Shown here one piece after another: positions 1 to 14,214 of a DNA stretch of 64,000 nucleotides (position 1 is its first letter; the number at the start of each line of letters is the position of its first letter). The translations under genes and the position numbers were made by a program. Source of the stretch: Marsupella aquatica (lineage: Eukaryota > Marchantiophyta). The DNA lies in contig OZ316891.1 of NCBI GenBank assembly GCA_973895155.1, positions 9,362,001 to 9,426,000 of the forward strand, given 5' to 3'. The notes under the pieces were generated by a model. That model ran no database searches. It was not told the origin of the DNA and saw nothing but the letters and a program-made list of their open reading frames with translations.

Positions 1-3000
1 AAAGTTAAATTAGAGAATCAAAGCCCTAACTTTGGAGCTTTTCTTCTACAAGAGTTTGAATTTGACTTTGATAGTTCTTATTAACATTAGGATCAGAGCA
101 TCATTCCTGACATCATTCTGCTCCTAAATTTAATTAGCTTTCAATTGCTGAAATATTATGAAAAGATCTATGATTTTGAGACCTCAAGAGCACATAACAT
201 GAGTGGAATTGCAAGTTTGAATTTCTTGATATGTGTATAAGACTTCTATTCCCTTTGACAACATATGGGGGTAAGTTCATGCAATGGAAGTAAGTTCATG
301 TTGATGAACCGTTTGTGTCTGCTCTTGATCAAGATGTTGAAGTAAATAACTCTTGGAAAAACAATTGCGAATGCGGCTCTTTGCCTCTTCACTCTTCTCA
401 ACAACCTAGCAAGTCTCAAAATTAAAAGCATTTTGGTAATTAACATTAGAACTTCAGTGCAACCTTTGCTAAGAGTTTTACAAGAAACTATTTACACAAT
501 AATCTCATATCTATATAAAGATTCCATCAATGCCATAAATTGTTGACATTGTTGTAACTAGTAAGAAGGTTACCAACTAGTTTGCTAGTTCAAGGCATAC
601 ATAACCAATTCTTGTAACAGCAACGGAAGGACTGAGGACACATGCAGTACCTTTGGAACATATTTATCTTCTCCGGTGAGTACTTCTGCGCTCACACCTG
701 TCCTACGAATGTTCAGTGTCTGACTTCTCCCCCTTTGTTTCTGAAGGGCAACAACGCAAGAATCCAAAAGTGCAAAGATTTGCAATCAGGGTTAGCCACA
801 AAAGTTGCATTCTCAACCTTTGTTTGTACAAATTTAATAGAAAACAAAATTTGTAGACTTTGTTAAAAGAACCAGCGCAGGGTTTTGAAATGTACATTTC
901 AGGTACAGCCACAGATTGAAGTGTAAGATATAAAATCACACTAGTAGTCATACCATGCTTCAAGGTTCCCAAGACCCATATAATAAAGAAGACTCTTTGA
1001 GCAGACAAAGCAACATTCCAGAACATGCTTCAAGGCCCCAAGACCGTTTTAATGAGTAGGGCCTTTGAAGAGTAAAAATGACAGTTTATATCTTTGGAGA
1101 ATATTAAATTGAAATGTTGTCGATATATTTATCTCCAGCATTAACTAGTTTTAACCCAAAGATAATTTATATTCAAAACGTTGTCTTCAAAAAGTATCTA
1201 TCAGTTTTCCTAAGAATGAAATGTCAACCATCCTTGAACCCATTGAGCAAACAACCAATCAAAGAAATTTACAAGTGGAGAATTTGATGGGATTGCAGAA
1301 ATGCTCTTGGCCTTTGATTTGAGCTTCACATCCGCCACACCCATCATAATGTCACGACCCCCAGGTGAAGCCATGATGGATTGAATACCTTGTTTCAATA
1401 TACTAATGTGTTGTGTTCGTCCAAGACATCTTTGATAATAATGTTTCTATTCTCCAATGTGGATGTCAAGGTATTCAGGGTTTCTCTGTACTGGTCCTTT
1501 CAATCACAAGCACTGTTGAAAGGGTCCAATGCAACTTTTGAAGTCCAGATTTGCTACATTCTTAGAAACCCATGTCACCCTTTTATGTCACAAACAGGAT
1601 CATACATGTTTAGATTTCCCAACAGACCAGTCTTATCCTGTTGTTACCAATCCTTATGATAGAAAAGGAAACCTTTCACTCCAAACTAGCACAGTTTTGT
1701 TTGATATGAATCAAAAGAACCATGCCCCATTTTGAGCATCCTACATATTGTGTAAAAGGTAAAAGAGCTATTGTAGCAACCAACAAAATATATCCTAGCT
1801 TCCATAATATGCAAAGAGGGCCATCAGGTCATGGGAAGAGGGGTTGCGAGGGGGGATCTCGAAGCACTGCTCCATCAAGCCACCCTCTGCGCGCCTCTGC
1901 CTCTTTCACTGCAACATCAGTAACCTTGAACCAATCACATTGCAACCCCTACATTTGACTTTCACCATAAGCATTTCCCTTGCTCTAATTGCTGGCTTCA
2001 CTCCCCCTGGCCCTGACTGAGTCCGGTCGACACTTTGGCAGCCCGCGTCTCACCCTGTTGCAGCAGCATAGTTGAAATATGACATACAGGGCATATTGAA
2101 GGCAGTGTGTCCTTATTGGCACTTTTTTTGCCAAAAGAGCAACTGGCGAGAGAGGCTGGGAATAATTTGTTAGCAATTTAGGGAATGATTCACCAGTGTA
2201 GCAAGTCAGGAGAGCTGTCTTTGCTAGTATTGAACAGTCAAAATAGGACCACACAGAATCTAACAGCCTAGAATTGAGAATAGAATAAGTAGCACTCAAG
2301 CAGCCAACTTATAAGAAGGGAAAGTCCTTCTAGTCGTCATTCTTGCGACTCCCAGGAGTAAAAACAATCCCCTGACCGGAGGAGGAGGGTCAGTGTACCA
2401 GAGCCTACCAGCTTCCTACCAGGTGTACCTGAGGACTAGGGTTAGCAAACAGAGCATACTGGAGGGGGGGAGGGTGACCTCAGTGTACCAAGCATTGGCA
2501 ACATTCCATTGAGCCTCTGTGATCAGATTGCAATTTGACCCTAGACCTACAGCAATATCTTTGGTACCCAATAAGTTAAACTAGTAATGCTGTATTGAAG
2601 CAGACATCCTTTAATATCTCCAACTCATGAAGAACTTATAGAAGTCACTAAGCTGTAAAGGAATGAAGCTGCTAATTATTGTACCTGGCCTAGATCACTG
2701 TCAGTGTGTTGTAAAATGCAATAGAAGATACTATGAGAATTATTGATACATTTGTGACAGCGTGCATGGCCATTTGCATCAGCATGTAAGTTTCATTCTA
2801 TTTCTCTATATATATGATGACACATTGTGCACAGTCCAATTTCAGAAAATGTACGCAATATCTCATAACTTATTTCCCAGCAATATTGACAGATGGAGTA
2901 TAAACCCTATAGGATTCCAAGCAAAATATGATGATGTCCTGAATCTAAGTTGAATGAGTCTAGAAGAATGTTTTCAATCCTAACAAAAATTGTTTTTACT

Positions 3001-5490
3001 GTAAGGGTAAAGTGGTAGTCCTCTAGAACTGGAGTTTACCTAGACAATAGAAATCTAAATCACTGCAACAAAGGATCTTGCTCTTTTGCCACTCATGGTC
3101 TCCTTAAAAATGACATTTGCACTTGAACAAACCCAGGCCATTAGATTCCCCTACCCATTTTCCCGGAGATTTGAAAAAATGGCCTCTCTTGCCTCCTCTA
3201 TGAGCCCACATGGTCATCCGCCTGGCCTGTCATAAAAAATACCTTGCAGGTTGGACTCACGTGTTCCAAGAAATTGTCCTGCACACCACCCAAGACATCA
3301 CCCCGATCCAACTTTCTTCTCATTATTTTCTATTTCAACACACTTTTGCTTTGGCCATTGCCTTGACAGTACTTTCTCCAACTACAACTGTGCAACCTAC
3401 AACCCACACGCATTGAGGAAAAGAGGGGCCTTCTCCCTCTGGGTCTCCATCTTTTCCTCCCCTTCATTGGGTTGCTTGCCTTTGGATCATGTCTCCCGGT
3501 TCAACATTTTTTGCCCTTGGGCACTGTAATATATACATTGAACTAGTAAGTAATAATTTTCATCACAATTTAGTATTAAATTCAAAGGATCATTTCAACC
3601 AAAACAAAGGTAGTTGTACTTCACTGGCATCATGCTCTGAACGCCACTGCAAGAATCTGGTGCTGCCCATCACCTTCAAAGTCAATACCATATAACGAGG
3701 CCCATGACCAAATAGCCCTTCGATAACAAGAAAACCACAAAAATCTTTCACCCTTCCCTGTCTCTCCTCGGCTACAGTGCAAAGTCCTTCACCTTTCCTC
3801 ACTGTCATGCCCCATATGTTTCTTATATATTTTCGAATCTGGCCATAAGCTTTTGGCCTACCAAACCCCTGATCCACACCCTATGCAACATTAGAGACGA
3901 ACCTCAAGATGGAGGCTAATTAATGAGATTAACATTGATTAGCCCCGTACCTGGGTGCCCCACTGCCCAGTATTCCTGACGTCAGTATAAGGATAAATAC
4001 TTGGAGTGAGTCAACCTGGACACCAGCTGCCCCTAGGCTGGGTGGTAGAGGAGCTCACTGGGCTAAGGCAGGTCCCCGGTTACAATCCTGCTAGTGATGT
4101 AGTGTTGCTTTTGTCATTCACCCCACCCAGAAGTGGGGATCATTCACGCTCTAATTACACTTAGAAAACTGTAACTATGAAGAAGAGACGGGCAACTACG
4201 AAGAAGAGATGGGCGGCGAAACAGTCTTTCGTTGTGAATTATGCAACCAGGACCCAATGCTATGACTCACTTTGTTGGAGCCCATTAACCATTCTGGATG
4301 GGCGTTCTTGAGAAACTCATTTACTGTTGCCCATTGGGTCCTGCCATTCAATGCTCACCATTATTGTAATCTGAAGACAAGGAGGTATGTCTTCACAATT
4401 CCGAATGCTACCTTTGGTGCCTGGATCCACCTAAGTGCTTTGCTCGACATGTGTGTTCCCAGCACCTAGCCTAGCACCCAGCTGTAGTAGTCTTCACCGT
4501 TGCAAGTGAGGTTCCAAATACAAGCTTCATGAGCCAGCCAGTTTTGAACAAAATGAGGTTCACCAAAATCCTTTGCACACACAAAAGACTTGACACGTAA
4601 TTTCGTTAAGCCAAGCCATGACTCCTGGGGTCAAACCTTCACCTCTTCCAGGTGGGACAATCATGGAGCTAGCCACTCAACCAGATCCTGCCTGCGGCTG
4701 GGCAACTTGCTGTTCTAGTATCATTCTGTTGAGATTGACTTTCTGGAAAGGAAATTTCAAAACGAAAGAGGAATTCTTCGAAACCTTCGTTCATGAAGCC
4801 GTGGAAAGTTTGTACAGTAGTTCAATTACCGTAACATAGCTTTCCAAACAAGTGGAGAACTTCCCCAGTCTGCAGAAATTATAGGCATAGAGTTCACAAA
4901 CAGAGATGTCTTTCTGCAAAAACTGTATAAGGTGTTGAATTCCTTGCCGAGTTTAATTAGGAGGTGCTGTGTGTTCCACCCATTGTGGTCTGGAATCTTG
5001 ATTGCATTGTCTCTGGTCGGTTTGATTACTAGAGAGTAGAGTTTCATGACGATTAAAGGCGGATCATGATGTGTTGCCTAACGTCCTCTCCAGTCTGCAA
5101 AACTTGGAAGAGGATTTGCAGTCGACCCGAGAAGTGCGAATATCAACATACCTCTGGAGTTGATACCGAATTGAATGTACTTAAATTGGCTGAAACGAAA
5201 GGTGGAAATCTATGTCTCTTCTCATCTTACTGGCTTTCGTTCTACCTGTGCAGGTAGTCCTCTCTCCCATGTGTAGAAGAACATACGGATGAGGATTCGG
5301 TGTTCAAAAGCTGGTATAGACTCCAGCAAGAATTACAAGGGACAAGGACGACCTCATCGTCAGTGTCAGCTCCCAGCTTCGCTGGAGACCCACCAAAACC
5401 TATAGAAACTGTTTACCGACTACACTTTCCTCTCTACTTTTCTTAACAAACAACTGCTACTGTAATTTCATTCTTCTGTTCTGTAGCATC
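1..5490. other. Intergenic DNA without recognisable gene
   Basis: All six frames are closed by frequent stops and no stretch resembles a known protein family. Base composition is AT-rich with short G-rich islands around 2,380-2,480. A short segment near 4,030-4,110 looks like a tRNA-derived retroposon head and is discussed under findings. I see no RNA gene or promoter I can defend. Confidence 0.5.
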
Positions 5491-5499
5491 TCGTAACTT

Positions 5500-8040
5500 C
5501 TGTGAATGCCTTCATTCTTCTACCTGAACTTGTGGACTCGAATGTTGTGTGGTTCTATGTTTTCTTGTTGTCCTTAACGACCAAATTCAGGTCTTTCATT
5601 AGTAACGAGAATCACACCTTGCTGCAGATTGATGACTACATTTATGAAGCTTCAAGCTACCAGAGCTTCCCTCGATATTCTTCCACGGTCTACAGTTGGA
5701 GGGATCCAAGGAAACCAACCTCACGAGTTTGCTCACCTGATGGGTATGAGGTGTGGCTCAAGTGGATATTGGACGACTGCTCAGAGGCTGGAATCCTCCT
5801 AGTGTTATACGATGCTTTCCTCGCTTGTTAAAATTTGGTACAAGATTTAACTGAGCATGACGGGTGCCGAGTTGTACTAGTGGGGCACTGCATTGGCCGG
5901 TTGGTGATGAAAGATTTGTGCATTGCACTGGCTTCAACCGTCGGCAAACTCCAGTCTTACAACCCTGAGAATGGTGCACAATCCCTTCCTCAACTTAAAA
6001 GGTTGTCCCTCCATGAATTTCCCAAGCTCGGGTCGAACTTGGCAGATGACAGCAAAGAGCAGTGAAAGGGATTATTATTTGAATACTTGACTGCTCTCAA
6101 CTAGCTGGCAGCAGGGCGAAATGATGCTTTTCGCAAGTTACGCCCGCAATACATCAAGTGGAAAACTAAGGGAATTGCTGAAGGTCGTGAAACAAAGTTG
6201 GTAACTTATTATTGCCTGCGTCACCCATTGAAATTAAAAAAAAGGGATCATCTCTTAAAAGTTTTCGTCGTGTTTTGGCCTACTGCTACAGAAGTTATTC
6301 TGAGGGAAGGTGGGTAACTGCTAAAATTTGCTCCAATTGCAAATTTGTTTTACATCTATTATGATTAGCGAACCTAATCATTTAAATAAAATCTTTATTT
6401 CATTTCAAATAATGAAGTTCAATGATGCTTTCCTACTGTTACAAATCCTAGGCTGGGCCACCTCGGACTTGCACTTTGTATCCGAGTTGAGCATTTGTTT
6501 GGTACATATATCTTTCACTGGGAAAAACAACTGTCTTAATCGTTCCAGAGGCATCAGCACGGGATGAGGTGGATGGATTTTACACTGATCCTAAAGCAGA
6601 CCATTTTACTATTTGTCGACATGCGTCCAAGATATCATTCAGCTTTCAAAGGTTGCTCGAGTTCATTGCTGAAGTGTTAAGCCAGGCAACCACGTTCAAA
6701 CTATGTCCCTCGTTATGCGTATTTAGTTACGATAAAGAAACTTAAGTAGTTTATTGCACCAACTTTATTGTATCCCAAGAAGGCGTTGCTTGCATATCAC
6801 TAATCATATGATCTGGTCACTGATTGAAGGTAGATAAGGTTCACAGAACACACTCAAGAAAATGCCATAAAGGGCCTTCTGTTACAATTGTTTACTTTTT
6901 TAGGACTTAAGTTCTCTGCTGGTTATGTTGAAAAATATTGCTTATGTACACAGGTGGTGGTTCAAGTGTGTGTGAACTGAACAGCTGACATCTAAGTTGA
7001 GTAAATTAGATTCTAGTTTTTCCAAAGAGGGCAGAGATCTTGGCGTGCCCAACTTCGATCACAATTCAATGGCAGGGTAAGGAACGCCAAAGCCCCAAGA
7101 CTGATATTCCAGCTGAAGTTGTTGGTCTCCAAGGTCAAGTCAGGACTGTCACACAGACAATTGAAGGAGTGCAACGCCTAGGACTGGTTGGAATGCCTGC
7201 GATTGGAATTTGGCAAATGGAGTGTTGTGCACCATTCAGAGTAAGTTTCAGTACGCATGCTACGTAACCGATGTGAAGCAAATCATCTCAAACCTGAAAG
7301 ATCCGAGTTTCCTTCAAGCAGAAATAAGAAGGCTGCCTTACAAGGGATAAAACATGCATCAATCGTTCAGATGAGACTGGCTGAATAGGAAGAAGGTTCT
7401 ACTTAGATTGGATGACGTGGATCGTGTGACATGTTCCAAAAACTATTGATTCTGGTGTCTTGCCTGGGAGCCATGTTATTGTCACATCACGGGACAGGGG
7501 ATTCCGCCAGAAAGGATTTCAGTTCCACCTAGTGAAAGTGCTTGACCCTAAGGACTCCAAAAGACTTTTCTATGACTGCTTTCCAAAATGAGGATTTACG
7601 AAGTTGCTACGAAGACGTTGCAGAAAAATTATACAGAAATGTGTGGGTTTGCCCCTAGCCCTAGTAGTTGCGGGCGGATACTTGTATGGGAAAGCAGATG
7701 TAGAGGTGTGGGATGACGCACTGAAGAGATTCAGGCAAACGCAGATTGCAGATGGGACCAAGAAAGACGGGCTGAGGCCAGTCATGATGACGAGTTATGA
7801 GTCGCTATCTCCTCAAGAGAAACAAATGTTTCTAGATTTCCCACTTGTTTTATGAGATGGATTAGGAACCGGTGAAACGAGCTTGGGAACAGTGTGGGTG
7901 GGCAGCTTCAATGACGCTTGGGTTGAAGAACTTAGAACGGAAAGGCTTGGTAACCATTGAGACGGTAAAACTACATGCATTAGTATACTCAACACGACAT
8001 GCCAATCAACCCAAAAGAAATTGTTCGAATGCATGAGGTA
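5500..8040 (+). pseudogene. Decayed alpha/beta-hydrolase-NB-ARC (HNL-type) immune receptor
   Basis: The order of remnants is hydrolase then nucleotide-binding domain. At 5,730-5,830 and 5,835-6,060 lies a SERAC1-like hydrolase with the nucleophile-elbow region VVLVGHCIGRLVMKDLC. Further pieces in other frames follow to about 6,690 (for example KWKTKGIAEGRETKL near 6,160 and YTDPKADHFTICRHASK near 6,580). At 7,100-7,860 an NB-ARC domain shows VVGLQGQVRTV, a ruined P-loop (GMPAIGIWQ instead of GxxxxGK[ST]), a kinase-2 motif KVLLRLDDVD, an RNBS-B-like GSHVIVTSRDRGF and the GLPL motif CVGLPLALVVAGG. Winged-helix-like sequence continues to about 8,040. Stops and frame changes separate almost every piece, so no full protein can be made. 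Hydrolase-NBS-LRR proteins are reported from liverworts, where they are thought to act as intracellular immune receptors. No leucine-rich repeats could be read downstream. The class assignment is good; exact ends are uncertain. Confidence 0.75.
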
Positions 8041-11000
8041 CTAGGCGATCAGGTCTGTGAGTGTGTTTAATTGCAGTGACGACGAAAAATATTACAAAAC
8101 CCAGCAGTGATTCTTTCATTCCAGAATCTTGATGTCAGAAATTTTTGGGGCCAAGCAAGATTGTACTCAGATTTTGGTGAGATTCTTAAATTCCCGAGGG
8201 GAGTCAAAAACAATCACGCGAAATAATCATAAGTTGTTGGTAACAATCAGGAAAGTAAACGAAAACAATCTTATTCGGTTTCAATTTCAGCACCGACTTT
8301 AATCATCCTTGTATTTTCTTGCAGAGTGTCTTCTTGGTTTCCGTTGTGGTCATAGGCTTTTGATCGAGCTATGTAGTAGGGAGGAGGAATATGATTTTTT
8401 TGTTGACGGTCCTTAACTTCCCGAAACACATCAGGATCATGGATGAATTTGGAACCCGACCCCGATTGGAATGTTTTGCTGATCCGAAGATTTGAGCTCG
8501 ATGTGACAATATGAGGGAAGAGGAGTACACCATTTTTGCTGATGTTTTGTGTTCAAATTGGGACAACTGTGCAAGAGTGTGGCCAGAGGTGACCTTAGTG
8601 AAGTCCTGGCAGTGCGATTGTCAGGGATTTAGTGTAGGCCTTCCCACAATTCGAAAACTCTGTTCACTTATGGTCATCCCACGAGATCTACTGTGTCTGG
8701 CTCAGCGAAAAAGCTAGAACCTCTGTCCCACGTTAAATCTCTCCTTCTCATCTTTCAAGTCCCACTTTAAATGTCCAAGATCGATGCAATTTTTGATCTA
8801 TTCAATTTGGTGGATGTACAACCCCTGTCCACAACAGAAGAATCATGAACTTGAGCACAGATTTTGGCCCTTAACAAAAGAAAACTATTCCACGATAAAA
8901 GCCAATATGACAAAATTGAACGTCACATATTAGTGACACCTGCAAAGTTAAAAGGCATGATGGAGAGTATTATCTAAGACTGTAGGACTGCAGAATAAAA
9001 TCTCGGAGGACAGCTTTTTCTTGTAATTTTCTTGTGGGGGTACTCGTTGGCAGTTAATGGGCGTGGACAAGGGGTTGCTGATGGACACCTTTCTTATTGG
9101 CATAATTATGGGTATAATTCTTGCCATTAAAGGGCGAATGTAAAACAGGGAATGTACCTCTGCAGGCAGTTCAAATGAGTGGTACAGAATACCATATAGT
9201 ACGAGACGTACGTATTCATTAAGGATACTGTCACCGTACAATACATCAGGAATTGCACGTTCATCAAAATAATGCTGTTGCAATCATCCTTGTGGGGCTT
9301 TTCAAGCCACTCAGGTTTATCTCGAGAAAATGTAAAGTGCACCACATTAGCATGTCAGTTCTGCCAAACTCTCTTGATGACATAAAACCATTGGTACCGT
9401 TTTAAATTGGCTTAGCAGCTTGTACAGCAGCATATAATGTGAGGAGACGTGTCACGAGACAATTAAGGAATACACAAAGGTTCCAATCCTGCTTTAGATT
9501 CATGTAAACCTAAGTAAATGTGTAATTATAAATAAACTAGGCCAAATGCCCACACGTTGCAAGTGTTGTCCCTAGCAACCAATAAGTGTATTAGTTCTCA
9601 AGAGTAAGTCAGAAGGCCAGGCAATCGGACCCACAAGTTAACCTTAACAAATGGATCTCAAGGAGTGTGCAAGTTGGGAGAGAGTATCTGGTAGAGCTGT
9701 GCACAATGGTTCCTTTAGGTCCATCTCTTGGTTAGTGAAACATCACCATAATCCAATAACTAGAAGTCTTCCAGCCAAAATGATATTTTCTAAAAAGACC
9801 ATGAGAAAGAAAAAAAAAAGGGAATTGCACGTTACAATGTTTAGATGTAGTTAGATGTAAATTTCACAGTAACCATGTTAAATTACATGTACACAAAATT
9901 AAGTTTCTAAGTTGCACTTTCCTAAATTAGCATTCACATTGAAATGAGAAAGGTCATAGCTGGTCCCAACTTTGGTGCAAATATCCAACAATCATCATCA
10001 AGTCCCCAAGACCCATCACTAAAGTGACCCTCCCAGCATGCCAAAATTTGAGCATTCACCGCCAAACTTGGACTCAAGAGGCAGGCAAGGGAGGCAAGGG
10101 TTGACTGCCCCAACACTGGGTGTCACCAAAGTGTTTGGTGCAAGGAAAGCACCATCCACCTAATTTAGTATGCTACAATGGATAATGTGATCACCCATGG
10201 TACCGTCATGCGAAGATAAATGTTGTCTACAACAATCAGTGAGAGGGGACATTTTCTTCAAATGTAAGATGTCCTAAGGAAAATTGTACTTGTGTAGGAG
10301 TTCTGTGACTGCTTGAGATTTTGTTACGACTGCCAAGTGTTTTGGCTTAGATGTTTGGGGGCTCTCTCAGCTTCCCACTCAGCTTTAGTGGCAGCTGCCT
10401 GGTTTGACTGTTTTTCGCTTCTGGCGGTTGCCCCTCCGTTCTTAGTACTTGCAACTTTTTTTTGGTAATAAATTGATGGGTTTTCCCCTGTTCAAGACTC
10501 TTGGCAAGTGATGCAGCCTGTTTTCTCGGGCAGGGTTTCCTTCTTACTTTTTAAAGAGGAAATTGCACGTGAGGAAGCCAAACCATATTCTTGTCTTTTC
10601 TTGGTTAGTAAAGCATGAACTCCATGACATTACTCAAGCTTTGCGTATTATTAAGTCAGCCTTAAGTTTAAACCAATCGATGATTTTTTCAACTCTATAA
10701 ATTTTACCCTCACCCTTCTTTTCTGCCCACACTACATTTAATGGCGGGCTTCAGGTTTCAGTCGAATCCTCATTCCTGCTGCCGGGTTCACTTACCGAAT
10801 ATTGTACTCCTGGTAGATTCTACCTAGCAGAGAGAATCCACATGCATTATAGTGTGCTTAATACTCTCCAATTCTGCATGCTGGTGCACAATTTAAAAAG
10901 TTGACGGCTGAATAGTCCCACGAGTGTCCCCAAAGATTGGACAAACTCCAGTACTCTTCTGTCTTCGGAAATTCTTGGGCATTGAGGGAGTCTCTTCTGG

Positions 11001-12780
11001 CATGAATTGTTGTAGCTATGCTCCTGCTGCTGCATTCAAGTGCCCCTGACTTGTCATTTTGTTCATCTCACATATCATGACAAACTGTAAATCTGTGGCA
11101 TACGAAACCACCAGAAGGCTATCTATCGCTTCCTAGGTCACCATGGCAGCAAGCCTGAAGACTGTCTGTCGATTGGGGTGGGCCAAATGTGCACTGAGGT
11201 CACACATAGTCCTCTTAGAAGGATGGTTGTGGATTGCGATAGCCCAGACTCAGGTTACATAATTACATAGAAATTCTACTCGAGTTACGTTGGCCTATTG
11301 TAGAATAGGTTGTTTATATTTAGATTTCATTCTAGCCACATCTGATACTTGTACTTACATCTCTAAAATGGAACCTAGTCCAGCATTCACCTCCTCGTCC
11401 CTCGTTGAGTCACGGTGTTGCATAAAATCAAACATGTACTGTACAAGTGTCCTGAAAAGCTTTAAAGCATCCATAATTGTGCATGGATTAATTGTATTTT
11501 TCTGTAAGTATGAAAGAGAATAAGCAGTGAGATTTGTCCTCTAGTTGTCTTCCGGTAAATATAGTAAAGTTTTTGTCTTCAAGTGTGATAACAGGACAAA
11601 AAAAACAGAAATAATAGGATTTTTCAAGGATTAAAATCTAATAAGTCCTTGTTTCCAGCCCCTGTGTCCAAGGCATTGTGGGTTATAATATTCACTGAAA
11701 ACTTAGGCTAAAGCCCTCCTTTTGGGATGACATTCTTATAGCACTTGCAACATAGAGTGGGGGGACATTCTCACAAACAATGCACTTGAACATGTAGATA
11801 CTATGTATATTAACTCCTTTTGTTATCTTCATCTTTGTGATTTTTGCTGCTTTATGGAGAAAGCATGCACAGTCCAGCAGATCAATGACATATGCAACGG
11901 TTTGCTCTATTATTACCGAAAAGATTCACCAAAATAATAACAAGATACAAAAAATTCTTCTACTTTGGTAAGTGTATAACCCTTACAACTCAACTAAAAC
12001 GCTCAATTTTCCGGGGCGTTACGGTTCTTTTTTATATACAAACTATTTGATCGTCAACCTTCCTCAGTTCAGTCAAACTAACAATAAAACCCTAAACCCC
12101 TACTACAGATACTATTTTATCGTCTGGTTTACTCCGTCCAGTCAAACTAATAATCAAACCCTAAACCCTCCAGTACCACGGTTGATTAGGAATTTAGGAT
12201 CAGTCACCATCCCTCAATATCACGGCCGCACGGTAATTCAAATTGGTGTTCATCGCCGCCAAAACCATCGTATCACAGGGAGCCACGTCTCCAGTTCGGA
12301 TGCCCATCCTGTCGCATTCCCCTCCCCCCCCCCCTAATGTACCGCTGTACTACAAAAAAGACTCCGGGGCCGACTGATGGACAAGGACGTGACAATTCGC
12401 AGTGGCCAGGGATCGAACCCGTGACTGTCGCCTTTCTCCCGTCCCTCCGTGGCTCCGTGCTTTCTTTGTTATTATTACTACTCCTGCTCCAATTGGATTA
12501 TTGGAGCGGGATTTTCTCTCCATTATGGCGAGGCCGACTGCTATTAATGGTGGACGAGCCTCTCGCTAGACTCGCTGGCTACAACCCGGCTAAAGTGGTA
12601 CTGCCCTACACTGTAGTTCTTCGCAATACTCACCGCCGGTTTGGTATCAGGTAACGCTTGGAGTGTGGGGCTGTGGGCTATACTGTCCGTAAAGATGAAA
12701 AGAGCGAGGGGGCTTTGACCCGAATTTTGAGGAGTGATGATAACCCATAATCAATAGTAACAAGGACGTAATATATTAAA
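8041..12780. other. Intergenic DNA, possibly with further NLR debris at its start
   Basis: Between 8,041 and about 8,960 the + strand has short coding-like fragments (for instance NLVDVQPLSTTEES near 8,810) that could be the decayed C-terminal part of the preceding NB-ARC gene, but no leucine-rich repeat can be aligned. From 9,000 to 12,780 I see only AT-rich sequence, scattered telomere-box-like CCCTAAA strings near 12,090 and 12,160, and a GC-richer patch at 12,200-12,650. No gene is supported. Confidence 0.4.
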
Positions 12781-12789
12781 CGTATCCTT

Positions 12790-13400
12790 ATATTCATGTT
12801 TATCGTGAATCCACCTTTCAGATTTTGTCTTATTCAAATTTTTCTTGTTATATATTTTTATTTTAATGTGTCTTATCAATGAACGTCTGTGTATCATATA
12901 CAGTTTTAAATAATTTATGGATCCTTCATGTCATATATTTTTATTTCAATGTGCCTTATCAAGGAGCGCCTGTGTATCATATACATTTATAATGAATTTA
13001 TGGACCCCTCTAATTTTTTGTATCTAAAGTATTTTGAACATATTTGGGAGCCCCCTTATAAATTTTAATGTTTATGATTTATTAGAGATGAAATGAACTC
13101 CACCACTTGAACATTGTCATGAATGAAATAAATGATTCTGATTGTGTCTTAAGTTCTCTTCATGTCTTTCTTTCCTAAGTTTATGTTTTTTATTGAAATG
13201 AGTGTCATTCATGAGGACATTACATTAAGTGCACACATAGTAGCATCCTTGATTGTACTTTTCATTGGTCACTGTGCACCAATCCTTCTAGTTATGTTTT
13301 CATATTTTATTTACTTTCAAATCACTACAAGACAAAAACTCCAGGCATGTTCTAGAATGAGCATGCTATATCATGTTTTCTGAGAGAGTTACAGGATGCC
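12790..13400. repeat. Dispersed repeat, copy A
   Basis: This stretch aligns by eye with 29,100-29,740 in the same orientation. Shared landmarks in the same order are GTGAATCCACCTTTCAGATT, a TTTTAATGTG block, a GTATTTTGAA block, AAGTTC followed by CTTCATG, and a closing segment around CATGTTC..GAGCATGCTATAT. Copy A also carries an internal duplication of roughly 90 bp (about 12,845-13,010) that includes GTGTATCATATAC twice. No coding capacity or terminal repeat is visible, so the family is unclassified. Confidence 0.65.
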
Positions 13401-14214
13401 AAGATGGGGACCCCTAAATTGAGAAGTGCTACTTAATGGACCCTATGAGGCCCCATGAGATTTTATAGAACCGTTGATTAAGGTCTATCAAGGGTATCAC
13501 TCATGGGGTCCATCAAGTAAAGATTTTCATTTTGGGGGTAAAGATTTCTAGAAACTTTTTGAAAGTGAGATGGCCCGAAACTTGCAACCTCATTGCGTAT
13601 GTGTTGACCCAGTACTCTTTGTCATTGTACAATAGTTCTCAGCCGTGCATCTCAACCCAGGTCAAATTTAGAAAAGCAATCCAAACTTTTAAAACTTTGG
13701 CAAGACTTTTGGACAGTCTTGATCAAATGAAAACTTTGAGTGCCCAATCTTCTTTCTTGTGCGTCTTTTGACACAAAGATGCATGAGTTATCTCTAGTTA
13801 AGGTAATTTACCAACAACAAAAATTTTCTAGTTTTACTATTTCTGATTCCTGTTTGAAAACAAACCCAAATTTCATGGAACGTTCAAATTTTACTTTCTT
13901 GGGAATAGCTTGTGATGACCACATTAAGAGTTTTTTGTGAACTCTAGGGGTGAAAACCGCTGTTTGGGCCCAATGCTAATTTATTGTAAAGTCTTTGCAC
14001 AGGAGTAAAGTGCACTTTGCTCCTGCAGCCCTTTATTGAGCTTTCCAACGAGAAACTTAATCATGCACTTGCCTGGCCCTCCCTTGCAAGTGCGGAGTCC
14101 CTCACAAAACTGAAGGTGCCTAGAACTCAGTGACCCCACCAGCAGCCAGAATGAGTTTCACCTCCAATCTCACCCTGTTTGCCTTTTACGGTGCCAGACG
14201 AGAATTAGGACTAT

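Noticed and set aside
12080-12170. CCCTAAA strings resembling interstitial telomeric repeats
   Set aside because: Only one or two units at each site (also near 26,215 as diverged CCCTAGA). This is within the range of telo-box promoter words or chance.
12405-12440. GGGATCGAACCCGTGAC looks like a reverse-strand tRNA T arm (GGTTCGATCCC box B)
   Set aside because: No matching 5' acceptor strand, D arm or anticodon arm can be folded on the - strand within 100 bases. A box B match alone is not a tRNA.
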